This document shows, piece by piece, positions 1 to 6,287 of a stretch of DNA of 7,461 nucleotides (position 1 is its first letter; each line of letters begins with the position of its first letter). This DNA comes from Pseudomonadales bacterium. GTDB lineage: Bacteria; Pseudomonadota; Gammaproteobacteria; Steroidobacterales; Steroidobacteraceae. Where the stretch lies: positions 1 to 7,461 of the forward strand of contig JAGRJB010000264.1 of assembly GCA_020442965.1 (NCBI GenBank). Reading direction: 5' to 3'. The position numbers were made by a program, and so were the translations under genes. The notes beneath the pieces are model-generated. The model worked only from the letters and a program-made list of their open reading frames with translations, did no database searches and was not told the origin of the DNA.

Positions 1-43
1 CACTGGGTTGACTCGGGGCACTGGGTTGACTCGGGGCACTGGG
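1..43. repeat. 18-base in-frame tandem repeat, 2.4 copies visible
   Basis: Bases 1-18 and 19-36 are identical (CACTGGGTTGACTCGGGG) and 37-43 begin a third copy. The array is cut by the window start, so the true copy number is unknown. The unit is a multiple of three and lies inside the lipoprotein gene on the minus strand, where each copy adds SAPSQP. Copy-number change would lengthen or shorten the linker without a frameshift. Confidence 0.85.
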
Positions 44-187
44 CGGGGCAGGTTCGCGCGGCGGGCTGGGCGGACTCGGAACGCCCGGCGTGGAGGCCGG
101 CGGCGTTGCGCAGCCCGCAGCCAGGACCGCCGCCAGCAGTACTACGCCAGCGACGAACGCTGATGGCCGGTCGGTCGTGCGCTGCAT
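1..187 (-). CDS. Pro/Ser-rich lipoprotein, N-terminal part (cut by the window start)
   Basis: The reading frame starts at ATG (complement of 185-187) and stays open to base 1, giving about 62 residues. The N-terminus is a lipoprotein signal: basic residues (R3, R7), a hydrophobic stretch of about residues 10-24, and LAAGC with Cys26 as the likely lipidated residue. This points to export and membrane anchoring. After Cys26 the chain is a low-complexity linker of Pro, Ser and Ala that turns into a six-residue repeat (SAPSQP), encoded by the 18-base repeat at the window edge. Such linkers usually tether a folded domain away from the membrane; that domain lies outside the window. The start overlaps the stop of the upstream lipoprotein gene by one base (TGATG), with a GGGG ribosome-binding-like motif 7 bases before it, so translation is probably coupled. 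The gene is too short here to name. It is called from signal, frame and coupling only. Confidence 0.72.
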   Translation of the reverse strand, partial: MQRTTDRPSAFVAGVVLLAAVLAAGCATPPASTPGVPSPPSPPREPAPPSAPSQPSAPSQPS

Positions 188-915
188 CAATTTGCCCCAG
201 GCCCTGCCACAGGGACGGTGTCAGGCTGGCCGGCCGTGAAGAACGCGCGTAGCTCCTCCGACAGCCGATCGCAGGCGGCGCCCTCGACACGCGCGATGAA
301 CGGGATTGGGATCACGGCGCCCACGATCGCGGAAGTACCCGTGACATTGGTGCCAACCGTACCAGCGCTCCTGGCTCGCTGCAGATCCCAGATCGTGGCC
401 TCGTAGTCAGACTCCTTCTCCCACCAGCCAAAGCCGATGCAGCCCGCCGCACCCGGTGCCGCACCACAAGCGAGGCTTCCGCCGCCGTCGGTCTTACGCG
501 TGGAACCGTCCAGCCACACAACGTAGCGCACGCCGGTTTCCGCAATGCGCTCGCTGACTCCGGGTCGCGCAAGCAGGGCGGTCACCGCTTCGGCTTTGCT
601 GGGCGCCGTACCGGGCTCGAACCAGGGAAACAGTTTGTCGACGAATGCATCGTTGCCGTGAACTTTGATCGCTTTGCGGCCTTGCGCCAGATGATCGCTG
701 AGACAATCCATGAAGCGATCCTCGGCCGGCGCGCCTTCGACCTGCGGTTTTGCCAACACCACGATGGCCTCCGCAGCGGAAATCGGCGTCGAGAGCTGAC
801 GCGACTCCTCGGTGCGCGCATGCATGCAGCCGGACAGGACGAGCAGGCCCGCGCTTGCCAAGACAACGCTCCAGCAAGGGCCAAAGCGACGAATAGAATG
901 TGCCACTGACGCCAT
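187..915 (-). CDS. Putative lipoprotein of unknown function (242 aa)
   Basis: The start chosen is the ATG at 915, because a GGGAGA ribosome-binding site lies 6 bases before it and a classical signal begins there; a longer frame back to 1068 has neither. Residues 9-29 form a basic-then-hydrophobic signal ending in LVLSGC, with Cys30 as the lipid-modified residue. The mature part, of about 210 residues, has four cysteines (71, 150, 159, 215) that could form two disulfides outside the cytoplasm. Recognisable blocks are YVVWLDGSTRKTDGGG at 131-146, GFGWWEKESDYEATIWDL at 161-178 and a Gly/Val/Ile/Pro stretch at 196-208. Aromatic-rich blocks like these recur in uncharacterised proteobacterial lipoproteins as I remember them, but I know no function. 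It is followed by a second lipoprotein gene in a one-base overlap. The MFS gene upstream is 170 bases away, so this pair may have its own promoter. Confidence 0.8.
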   Translation of the reverse strand: MASVAHSIRRFGPCWSVVLASAGLLVLSGCMHARTEESRQLSTPISAAEAIVVLAKPQVEGAPAEDRFMDCLSDHLAQGRKAIKVHGNDAFVDKLFPWFEPGTAPSKAEAVTALLARPGVSERIAETGVRYVVWLDGSTRKTDGGGSLACGAAPGAAGCIGFGWWEKESDYEATIWDLQRARSAGTVGTNVTGTSAIVGAVIPIPFIARVEGAACDRLSEELRAFFTAGQPDTVPVAGPGAN

Positions 916-921
916 GGTATT

Positions 922-927
922 TCTCCC
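922..927 (-). promoter_or_regulatory. Ribosome-binding site fixing the lipoprotein start at 915
   Basis: On the minus strand this reads GGGAGA, 6 bases before the ATG at 915. It supports the short start over the longer frame beginning at 1068. Confidence 0.7.
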
Positions 928-1018
928 GTCAAAGGCGAGACGACGAACGGATCGACGACGCCCTGGGATTTGCGCCGTTAAACGCTCCCAGTATGCCACG
1001 GAGCCCCCAATATCGAGA

Positions 1019-1050
1019 TAAGACAACGCCGGCTGGGCACGGTTCCGGCG
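1019..1050 (-). terminator. Possible weak terminator downstream of the MFS gene
   Basis: On the minus strand CGCCGG (1050-1045) pairs with CCGGCG (1032-1027) across a 12-base loop, followed by TTGTCTTA. It lies 36 bases after the MFS stop codon. The stem is only 6 base pairs and the T-tract is interrupted, so this is a weak candidate. If real, it separates the MFS transcript from the lipoprotein pair. Confidence 0.3.
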
Positions 1051-1085
1051 GCGCAGAAAATCGTGCACGCGCCGGGCAGTCGCCG

Positions 1086-2381
1086 CTACCCGGCCGACTG
1101 CAATCGGTCACCGCGTGTCGGCTCAGTGGCAGGCGCCGGAAAGCGGTCGAGGTGTGCGAGCTGCGGAAACAACCACCGGTACGCGACAACGACCAGCAGG
1201 GTGCCGCAGGCGCCGACTACGACCGCCGGCACCAGACCCCACCAGCGCGCCGTGAGCCCCGACTCGAACTCGCCCAATTCGTTTGAGGCACCGACGAACA
1301 TCGAACTGACGGCGCTCACGCGGCCGCGGATCCAGTCGGGTGTCTGCAACTGCACCAACAGCTGACGGACAAAGACGCTGACCATATCGCCGGCGCCGAG
1401 AAGAACCAGCGCGACCAAGGAGACCGCGAAACTCGTAGACAACGCGAACACCAGCGTCGCCAGACCAAATATGACCACGCCACCGAACATCCAGTTGCCT
1501 GCGTGCCGATCGATCGGCCGTGTTCCTAACCACACCGCCATCACGGCGGCACCGATTCCCGGCGCGGTGCGCAACGCTCCAAAGCCTGCGGGTCCGACAT
1601 GCAGAACGTCGGATGCGAAAATCGGTAGCAGCGCGGTCGCGCCACCTAACAAGACAGCGAACAGATCGAGTGAAATCGCGCCAAACAACGAGCGCTTGTG
1701 CCAGACGAAGCGCAATCCTTCGAGCACATCCCGCAGTCGCCAGGCGACGACCGCGGTGCGCACGCGCACCTCACCAATGCTCGCCATGAGAATCGTGCTC
1801 GCTACCAGCAATGCCAGCGCTACACCATAGACCCATGCAACACCGGCGATCGCCAGGAGTCCGCCCAACGAAGGGCCCGCAATCACACCGACCTGAAAGA
1901 GCATCGCGTTGACCGACAATGCGCCCGGAAAAGCCGCGGGCGGCACCAGGTTCGGCGTCATTGCCTGGCTCGCGGGCATCCAGAAGGAACGCGCGACGCC
2001 GACGAGCGAGACCGCCAGAAACACGATCCAGGTCGCCCGGCTCTCGGTCAGCGTGAAGACGAGCAACATGCTCGCTGCTAATAACTCGAGCAAGTACGCG
2101 GCAACCATGATGCCGCGCCGATCCAGGCGATCCGCGACCTGCCCAGACGGCAAGATCAGCAAAATGAACGGCAGAAACTGGGCGAGACCCACAAGCCCGA
2201 GATCGAGCGGATCGCCGGTCATGTGCCAGAGTTGATAGCCGACGCCGATGGCCACCATCTGCCACGCCAGCGTGGCGCACAAACGCCCGATTGCAAAGCG
2301 TGCAAAGGGTCGGTGCGACAAGGCAACGAGCGCCGGCGACCGGCGTTCACCGCTAGGTGGCGAACTTTTCTGGGTCTGCAT
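1086..2381 (-). CDS. MFS transporter, MFS_3 / EntS-like exporter family (431 aa)
   Basis: This is a polytopic inner-membrane protein with many hydrophobic segments, in the usual range for a 12-helix major facilitator. The loop after helix 2 has the MFS signature GQVADRLDRRG (residues 80-90), and a GVIAGPSLGG block (165-174) resembles the motif of drug/H+ antiporters. The C-terminal half has RQLLVQLQTPDWIRGRVSAV (339-358) followed by a GASNELGEFESG block. I recognise these from the MFS_3 (PF05977) group that includes enterobactin exporter EntS and many uncharacterised efflux proteins. Export of a small molecule is expected, driven by the proton gradient; the substrate is unknown. The start at 2381 is chosen because the family N-terminus fits there, but no clear ribosome-binding site precedes it and an upstream in-frame extension exists. 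It is divergent from the hydrolase operon across 104 bases, so the two may share regulation. Confidence 0.9.
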   Translation of the reverse strand: MQTQKSSPPSGERRSPALVALSHRPFARFAIGRLCATLAWQMVAIGVGYQLWHMTGDPLDLGLVGLAQFLPFILLILPSGQVADRLDRRGIMVAAYLLELLAASMLLVFTLTESRATWIVFLAVSLVGVARSFWMPASQAMTPNLVPPAAFPGALSVNAMLFQVGVIAGPSLGGLLAIAGVAWVYGVALALLVASTILMASIGEVRVRTAVVAWRLRDVLEGLRFVWHKRSLFGAISLDLFAVLLGGATALLPIFASDVLHVGPAGFGALRTAPGIGAAVMAVWLGTRPIDRHAGNWMFGGVVIFGLATLVFALSTSFAVSLVALVLLGAGDMVSVFVRQLLVQLQTPDWIRGRVSAVSSMFVGASNELGEFESGLTARWWGLVPAVVVGACGTLLVVVAYRWLFPQLAHLDRFPAPATEPTRGDRLQSAG

Positions 2382-2485
2382 AGATGCGAGCGTGCATGTT
2401 AGCTGGTAACGTTGTCCCGTGGCGCAACTGGCGCCGCGTGGCCACCGGAATGTTGGCTGCAACCAGCATCGCTACGAGGTCTCCC
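2382..2485. promoter_or_regulatory. Divergent intergenic region with paired imperfect palindromes
   Basis: These 104 bases must hold the start signals for the leftward MFS gene and the rightward hydrolase-MBL operon. I find no convincing sigma-70 boxes with good spacing. Two similar imperfect palindromes occur: GTTAGCTGGTAAC at 2398-2410 and GTTGGCTGCAAC at 2452-2463, both fitting GTTRGCTG(G)YAAC, with centres about 54 bases apart. A looser GTTG/CAAC pair lies between them (2411-2414 and 2425-2428). They could be operator half-sites for a regulator acting on both directions. No regulator gene is in the window. Confidence 0.35.
2476..2480 (+). promoter_or_regulatory. Ribosome-binding site fixing the hydrolase start at 2486
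   Basis: GAGGT lies 5 bases before the ATG at 2486. It favours this start over in-frame ATGs at 2384, 2396 and 2450. The residues those would add do not look like part of the hydrolase fold. Confidence 0.65.
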
Positions 2486-4192
2486 ATGGCAACACCCAAG
2501 ATCACCCGACATTTCGCGACGATTCTCGACGGCCGCTGGGGTGACCGTCAGGTTCACTACCGGCGTTGCGGCAGCGGACCGCTCGTGGTGTTGCTGCACC
2601 AATCACCGCTGTCATCGCGCGACATGCTGCCGACCATGGAGCGCTGGGGGCGCCATTTCACCTGCATCGCGCCGGATACGCCAGGATTCGGGCTCTCGGA
2701 TCCGCTCGGCGTCGAACGCGCCGAAGTTGCCGACTTCGCCCAGGCACAGATCGAGTTCTTCGATGCCATTGGCGTCAGCAAGGCCGCTGTTTATGGCTTT
2801 CACACCGGTGCAATGGTGGCGGCCGGCCTCGCACAGCATTTTCCGGAACGCATCATCTGTGCGGCTGCCAATGGTTACGTACTGCTGACCGAGCAGGATC
2901 GCGCCGATATTCTCGCTAACTACCTACCGTCACTCGAGCCCAAGTGGGATGGTTCGCATCTGACGTGGCTGTGGAATCGCATGCGTGAGCAGACGATCTT
3001 CTTTCCGTGGTACCGCAAGAGTCTCGCCGATCGGCTCGATTTCGATGTGCCGTCGCCCGCAGCGTTGCAGGCCGGCGCGCTCGACATGCTGCGCTCCGGC
3101 GATAACTACCGCGTCGGCTATCGCGCCGCGTTCACGATGCGTAGCGATCAGGCGTTGCGCGAAATGCGCGTGCCGGTGCTCGTCACCGCCGCCACGACCG
3201 ATGTGCTCGCGGCGCATCTGCCGCGCATCCGGGCCAAAACGGCGAGCGTGACGGTGGCAGCGGGTGGCACGGCCGAGGAGACGCTCGATCTGATCGGACG
3301 CTGGTTGCGCAAGCACAAACTCACAACGGCGCCGAAGCTGCGCGACACTGCGCCGATCAAGGGCCGCATGTGGCAACAGATGCTGGATGTAGCCGGCGGC
3401 CAGCTGCGCATCCGCCGCAATACCGACGCTGTCGGACGACCCGTGATCGTGCAACATGACGCGGCGGGCTCGAGCGACATCGTCAAACCCCTGGCGCAGT
3501 CGTTCATCGGCCTGCGGCCCGTGATCGCCATCGATCTACCTGGCCACGGCGAATCGGACAACACCTTGCCGGCCGGTAAAATCACCGTGACAACCTATGC
3601 GCGAGCTCTGCTCAAAGCACTCGACGCACTCGACATCAAGCAATGCGATTTCATCGGCACCTGGGGCGGCGGCTTGGTGGGGCTCGAATTGGCGTTGCTT
3701 GCACCCAAGCGTGTCGCGCACCTCGCGCTGGCCGACCTGCTGTACTTCCCGGCCGCACTCACGGCGGAACTAAAGAAGAATTACACGCCCGAGATCAAGC
3801 CGAACTGGTACGGCGGGCACTTGCCACACGCGTGGATGCTGATGCGCGATCAAGGTCTGTTCTGGCCGTGGTACGACCGCACGCGCAAAGGCATCATCTG
3901 GAAGCCGCCTTACATCGATCCCGCCATGGTGCACGCGCGCGTCATGGAGATATTCAAGGCGCCGGAAATGTGGCGCATGGCCTACCAGGCGCATTTCGCC
4001 TATCCGACCAAGAGCAAGCTGAAGCAACTGAAGACGCCCGCTGTTCTGGTCGCACCGCGCTGGGATCCCAACATCGACCACACGCGTCAGGCGGCTGCCG
4101 ACTTCCCGCAGTTCCCGTTCGGCCAGATGCCGGATGCGATGACGCGCTGGGGCGAGGAGCTGGTGCCCTTCTTTGACAGTACTGCGGAGTGA
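2486..4192 (+). CDS. Tandem double-domain alpha/beta-hydrolase-fold protein lacking catalytic serines (568 aa)
   Basis: Two alpha/beta-hydrolase domains are fused (about 14-275 and 305-562), against about 265 residues for the single-domain relatives nearby. Domain 1 has HQSPLSS (38-44) at the oxyanion loop, PDTPGFGLSD (63-72), elbow GFHTG (104-108) and WDGSHL (154-159). Domain 2 has HDAAGSS (324-330), DLPGHGESD (350-358), elbow GTWGG (391-395) and WYGGHL (441-446). The cap block W-x-x-M-R-x-Q-x-x-F-x-P-W-Y occurs in both (163-176 and 450-463) at the same 287-residue offset as the elbows, which proves internal duplication. The nucleophile position is His106 or Trp393, not Ser, Cys or Asp. The places where the catalytic His is expected (about 256-264 and 543-551) hold no His. 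No signal peptide is seen, so it is probably cytoplasmic. Ordinary ester hydrolysis is therefore unlikely; ligand binding, lyase/isomerase-type chemistry or a structural role are alternatives. It is first in an operon with the MBL gene 5 bases downstream. Confidence 0.9.
   Translation: MATPKITRHFATILDGRWGDRQVHYRRCGSGPLVVLLHQSPLSSRDMLPTMERWGRHFTCIAPDTPGFGLSDPLGVERAEVADFAQAQIEFFDAIGVSKAAVYGFHTGAMVAAGLAQHFPERIICAAANGYVLLTEQDRADILANYLPSLEPKWDGSHLTWLWNRMREQTIFFPWYRKSLADRLDFDVPSPAALQAGALDMLRSGDNYRVGYRAAFTMRSDQALREMRVPVLVTAATTDVLAAHLPRIRAKTASVTVAAGGTAEETLDLIGRWLRKHKLTTAPKLRDTAPIKGRMWQQMLDVAGGQLRIRRNTDAVGRPVIVQHDAAGSSDIVKPLAQSFIGLRPVIAIDLPGHGESDNTLPAGKITVTTYARALLKALDALDIKQCDFIGTWGGGLVGLELALLAPKRVAHLALADLLYFPAALTAELKKNYTPEIKPNWYGGHLPHAWMLMRDQGLFWPWYDRTRKGIIWKPPYIDPAMVHARVMEIFKAPEMWRMAYQAHFAYPTKSKLKQLKTPAVLVAPRWDPNIDHTRQAAADFPQFPFGQMPDAMTRWGEELVPFFDSTAE
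4185..4189 (+). promoter_or_regulatory. Ribosome-binding site of the MBL gene inside the upstream gene's end
   Basis: CGGAG sits in the last codons of the double-domain gene, 8 bases before ATG 4198. A GTG at 4189, which would overlap the upstream TGA by 4 bases (GTGA), is in frame but has no suitably spaced site. The ATG is preferred. Confidence 0.6.
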
Positions 4193-4197
4193 ACCAG

Positions 4198-5103
4198 ATG
4201 TTCGTGACTATCCTGCGTGCGCTGCTGCTAACAGCTTGCCCAGCTGCTGCTATGTTCGGCGCCACGCTCGCCGTCGAGGTCACGGCACCGACAGCGCTCA
4301 AGGCGCCAGTCATTGGCCACGATGTCACGCAGATTGGGCCCGACTACTACACGTTTCGCTATAAGGGAATACGCAACGTCTTCCTCGTGACCAGCGAAGG
4401 CGTGATCGTCACCGATCCGATCCAACCGGCCGCCGCGCGCGTGCTGCGCGAGGAGATCCGCAAGATCACACCGCTGCCGGTCAAGTACGTGGTCTATAGT
4501 CATGAGCATTGGGATCACGTGAGCGGCGGCCAGATCTTCAAGGATGAAGGCGCGGTGTTTGTCAGTCATGAGAACTGCCTCGCGCACTTCGACGATTTAC
4601 CGAACCCGGACATCGTACGGCCCGATCGAACATTCAAGGGCCCACGCCACGACTTGACGCTGGGCAATCACACGCTGCGGCTGCGGTACTACGGCCGTAA
4701 TCATGGCGACTGCTTGATCGTGATGACACCCGAACACGTGAACGTACCCTTCATTGTCGACCTCGGCACTGCCGGTGGCATGCCGCTGCCGTTCATCCCC
4801 GACTACTCACTGCATAATTGGGTTCGCACACTGCACGAGTTGGAGGCAGAGCCTTTTGAAAGCTACGTCGGTGGCCATGGGATACCGGTCGCGCCGAAAT
4901 CGCGTTTGACCGAACGACGGGAATATCTCGAGGCGCTGCTGGCGGAAACCAAGCGCGAGCTCGACGCTGGCACGAGTCTCGAGCGGATTCCCGATGTCGT
5001 GGCCGAGCGGCTGTCACAGCGCTTCAAGCATCTGCGCAACTTCGAGCTGTGGGTGCGCGACAACGTCCGACGGACGATCACCTACTACAGCATGGGTTGG
5101 TGA
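4198..5103 (+). CDS. MBL-fold (metallo-beta-lactamase superfamily) hydrolase, probably exported (301 aa)
   Basis: A metallo-hydrolase with a complete metal-binding set is visible: SHEHWDH with HxHxDH at residues 102-107, His169 in GRNHGD, the bridging Asp188 in FIVDLG and His227 in GGHG. A dinuclear zinc (or iron) site cleaving an ester, lactone, thioester or amide is expected for the family; the substrate is unknown. The first 28 or so residues are hydrophobic with one Arg and end near ATLA, a plausible Sec signal with signal-peptidase I cleavage, suggesting a periplasmic enzyme. A weaker reading is a lipobox, LLTAC, at residues 10-14. The fold starts near residue 50 with a beta-strand block resembling NVFLVTSEGVIVTDP (60-74), typical of the superfamily. 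The C-terminus NVRRTITYYSMGW is distinctive. The start is ATG 4198, with a GTG at 4189 as alternative. It lies 5 bases after the double-domain gene, so they are very probably co-transcribed. The next gene converges 44 bases away. Confidence 0.92.
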   Translation: MFVTILRALLLTACPAAAMFGATLAVEVTAPTALKAPVIGHDVTQIGPDYYTFRYKGIRNVFLVTSEGVIVTDPIQPAAARVLREEIRKITPLPVKYVVYSHEHWDHVSGGQIFKDEGAVFVSHENCLAHFDDLPNPDIVRPDRTFKGPRHDLTLGNHTLRLRYYGRNHGDCLIVMTPEHVNVPFIVDLGTAGGMPLPFIPDYSLHNWVRTLHELEAEPFESYVGGHGIPVAPKSRLTERREYLEALLAETKRELDAGTSLERIPDVVAERLSQRFKHLRNFELWVRDNVRRTITYYSMGW

Positions 5104-5147
5104 GCAGCGGCCACGCGCGCCGAGCTAACTGAATGCCACTGGCCGGT
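5104..5147. other. Convergent gap between the MBL and PGPGW genes
   Basis: These 44 bases separate the stops of two converging genes. I looked for a bidirectional hairpin with T-tracts and found none. Termination, if it occurs here, is not by an obvious intrinsic terminator. Confidence 0.5.
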
Positions 5148-5423
5148 TCATCGGTCGGTATTCGGCGGCACCACGGCCGTGGCTTGACGCCCGTTGCGCG
5201 TGCGTACCGCCTCGGCGACCTGCGAAGCCTTCTCCTTGACACGCTTGAGCCAGGCGCGAGCCCAGGCAAATTCGAGGCCGAGAATGCCAAGACCGATGGG
5301 AATCACGACGACCGCAGGCCCTGGCAGCACGATCATGGCGATTCCCGCCAGCAGAACCGTTCCACCGACAAGCGCCACCACGATGCGTTTCGCATAGCGG
5401 TACGTGATTTGCAGAGGATGCAT
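5148..5423 (-). CDS. Small PGPGW-family transmembrane protein (91 aa)
   Basis: This is a two-helix membrane protein: helices at about residues 13-32 and 38-57, with the turn LPGPAVVVIPIG at 33-44. This matches the PGPGW family (PF09656), whose signature is PGPGW followed by a second hydrophobic stretch; here the fourth and fifth residues are Ala-Val. After helix 2 comes a basic stretch, ARAWLKRVKEK (55-65), and a polar tail to residue 91. The function of the family is unknown to me. The start at ATG 5423 has no good ribosome-binding site. A GTG at 5435 in the same frame has GAGG 4 bases before it and would add four residues, so the true start is uncertain. It lies 58 bases downstream of the hydrolase gene on the same strand and may be part of that operon or have its own promoter. 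Confidence 0.82.
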   Translation of the reverse strand: MHPLQITYRYAKRIVVALVGGTVLLAGIAMIVLPGPAVVVIPIGLGILGLEFAWARAWLKRVKEKASQVAEAVRTRNGRQATAVVPPNTDR

Positions 5424-5426
5424 GGG

Positions 5427-5469
5427 GTGTAACACAGCGCCTCGAAGTGGAGCGGTCGAGTGTACAACA
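5427..5469. repeat. Pair of similar 10-base motifs upstream of the PGPGW gene
   Basis: GTGTAACACA (5427-5436) and GTGTACAACA (5460-5469) differ by a one-base shift in the middle and are spaced 33 bases start to start, about three helical turns. They occupy most of the gap between the hydrolase stop and the PGPGW start. They could be binding sites for a regulator, but such short matches can arise by chance. Confidence 0.25.
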
Positions 5470-5481
5470 GGCGTCGGCGTG

Positions 5482-6282
5482 TCAGGTCGCGCGGTCGAAA
5501 AACGTGCGAGCGATACCGGCAAACTCAGCGGCGTGCAGATCGAGGAAGCCATGACCCCAGTCAGCGCGCTCGAGGATGGCACCGTTCTTCAACAGCGGCA
5601 GTGCACGCCGCGTGTACTCCTGTAAGTCATCGTTATTGTTCAAAACAAGCACCGGCTGCTCGAGGCGAGGCAGCGCATCGGCATTGGAATACTGGAACGC
5701 GGCGCGATGACCAAAGTGGCGGCGCTCGCCGCCGCTGACGTGGGTACCGAAATAGCGCATCAAGTCCTGAGGTGTCTGCCCCGGCCCGCGCCAACGCATC
5801 AACTCCTGCCAATAGTCCGTCAGATGACTACCGTCGTCACGTATCGTCATCGGTGCGAATTCAACTCGCATCGCGCGCAGTTCATCCGGCGTGTAGATAG
5901 GCGTCGAAATCAATACCAGGTGCCGGACACGGCGAGGTTGTTGCAGCGCGAGCTCAATGGCGATCTTGGAGCCCGTGTGGAAGCCAATGCAATCAGCCTC
6001 CGGAATCGCGAGTATCTCGAGCATTTCGGCCATTGCAGTCGCATAGTCTTCGATCGAAGGCGGCTCGGTCGGTCCGTCGCTAGCGCCGTAGCCCGGCGTG
6101 TCGGGCGCCAATGCGAGACGATCCTGCCCCAGCTGCACGAGCAAGTTCTCGTAGATCGCCCCGGATACGGGACTCAGGTGAAAGCAAACCACCGGCCGAC
6201 GCCCGCTCGAAGCAACCGGCTCAGCGATGCGCAGATGCAACTGCCCATAGCGTCCATCGAGGTACTTTCGCCTAACAGTCAT
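5482..6282 (-). CDS. Alpha/beta-hydrolase-fold protein with G-F-H-T-G elbow (266 aa)
   Basis: A single alpha/beta-hydrolase domain of normal length. In order: FHLSPVSG (34-41) at the oxyanion loop, PDTPGYGASD (60-69), elbow GFHTG (100-104) with His102 at the nucleophile position, DDGSHL (149-154) in the cap, GHRAAF (191-196), an acidic NNNDD (215-219) after strand 6, and DWGHGFLD (241-248), where His244 matches the usual catalytic histidine. It is thus the only clear member of the local set keeping both the acid and the His while lacking Ser. Thr103 or His102 might substitute, or the chemistry may be different. No signal peptide is seen, so it is likely cytoplasmic. The start at 6282 has GGGAG 8 bases upstream, overlapping the last codons and stop of the preceding gene, and the gap is only 5 bases. 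It is co-transcribed with the two hydrolase genes upstream. The reaction is unknown. Confidence 0.9.
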   Translation of the reverse strand: MTVRRKYLDGRYGQLHLRIAEPVASSGRRPVVCFHLSPVSGAIYENLLVQLGQDRLALAPDTPGYGASDGPTEPPSIEDYATAMAEMLEILAIPEADCIGFHTGSKIAIELALQQPRRVRHLVLISTPIYTPDELRAMRVEFAPMTIRDDGSHLTDYWQELMRWRGPGQTPQDLMRYFGTHVSGGERRHFGHRAAFQYSNADALPRLEQPVLVLNNNDDLQEYTRRALPLLKNGAILERADWGHGFLDLHAAEFAGIARTFFDRAT

Positions 6283-6287
6283 AGGAT

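Noticed and set aside
1..43. CRISPR-like repeat
   Set aside because: The copies are directly adjacent with no spacers, the unit is only 18 bases, and the frame is coding. It is a tandem coding repeat.
916..1068. N-terminal extension of the 242-residue lipoprotein
   Set aside because: The extension would place 51 non-hydrophobic residues before the signal peptide. The GGGAGA site and lipoprotein signal both fit the ATG at 915.
2930..3457. 175-residue minus-strand frame
   Set aside because: It is antisense to the double-domain hydrolase, with a composition typical of a shadow frame and no ribosome-binding site or partner.
3643..4176. 177-residue plus-strand frame inside the double-domain hydrolase gene
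   Set aside because: It is a shifted frame of the real gene, Arg/Ala/His-rich with no recognisable domain. The real frame has all fold motifs throughout.
2486..4192. Fusion by lost stop codon or assembly error between two hydrolase genes
   Set aside because: The frame is continuous, the linker (about 275-305) is ordinary coding sequence with no remnant ribosome-binding site and start at the second domain, and the two halves have diverged. An old duplication is more likely.
5104..5147. Bidirectional terminator between converging genes
   Set aside because: No stem of useful length with flanking T-tracts was found; ACTGGCCGGT is only a short imperfect palindrome.
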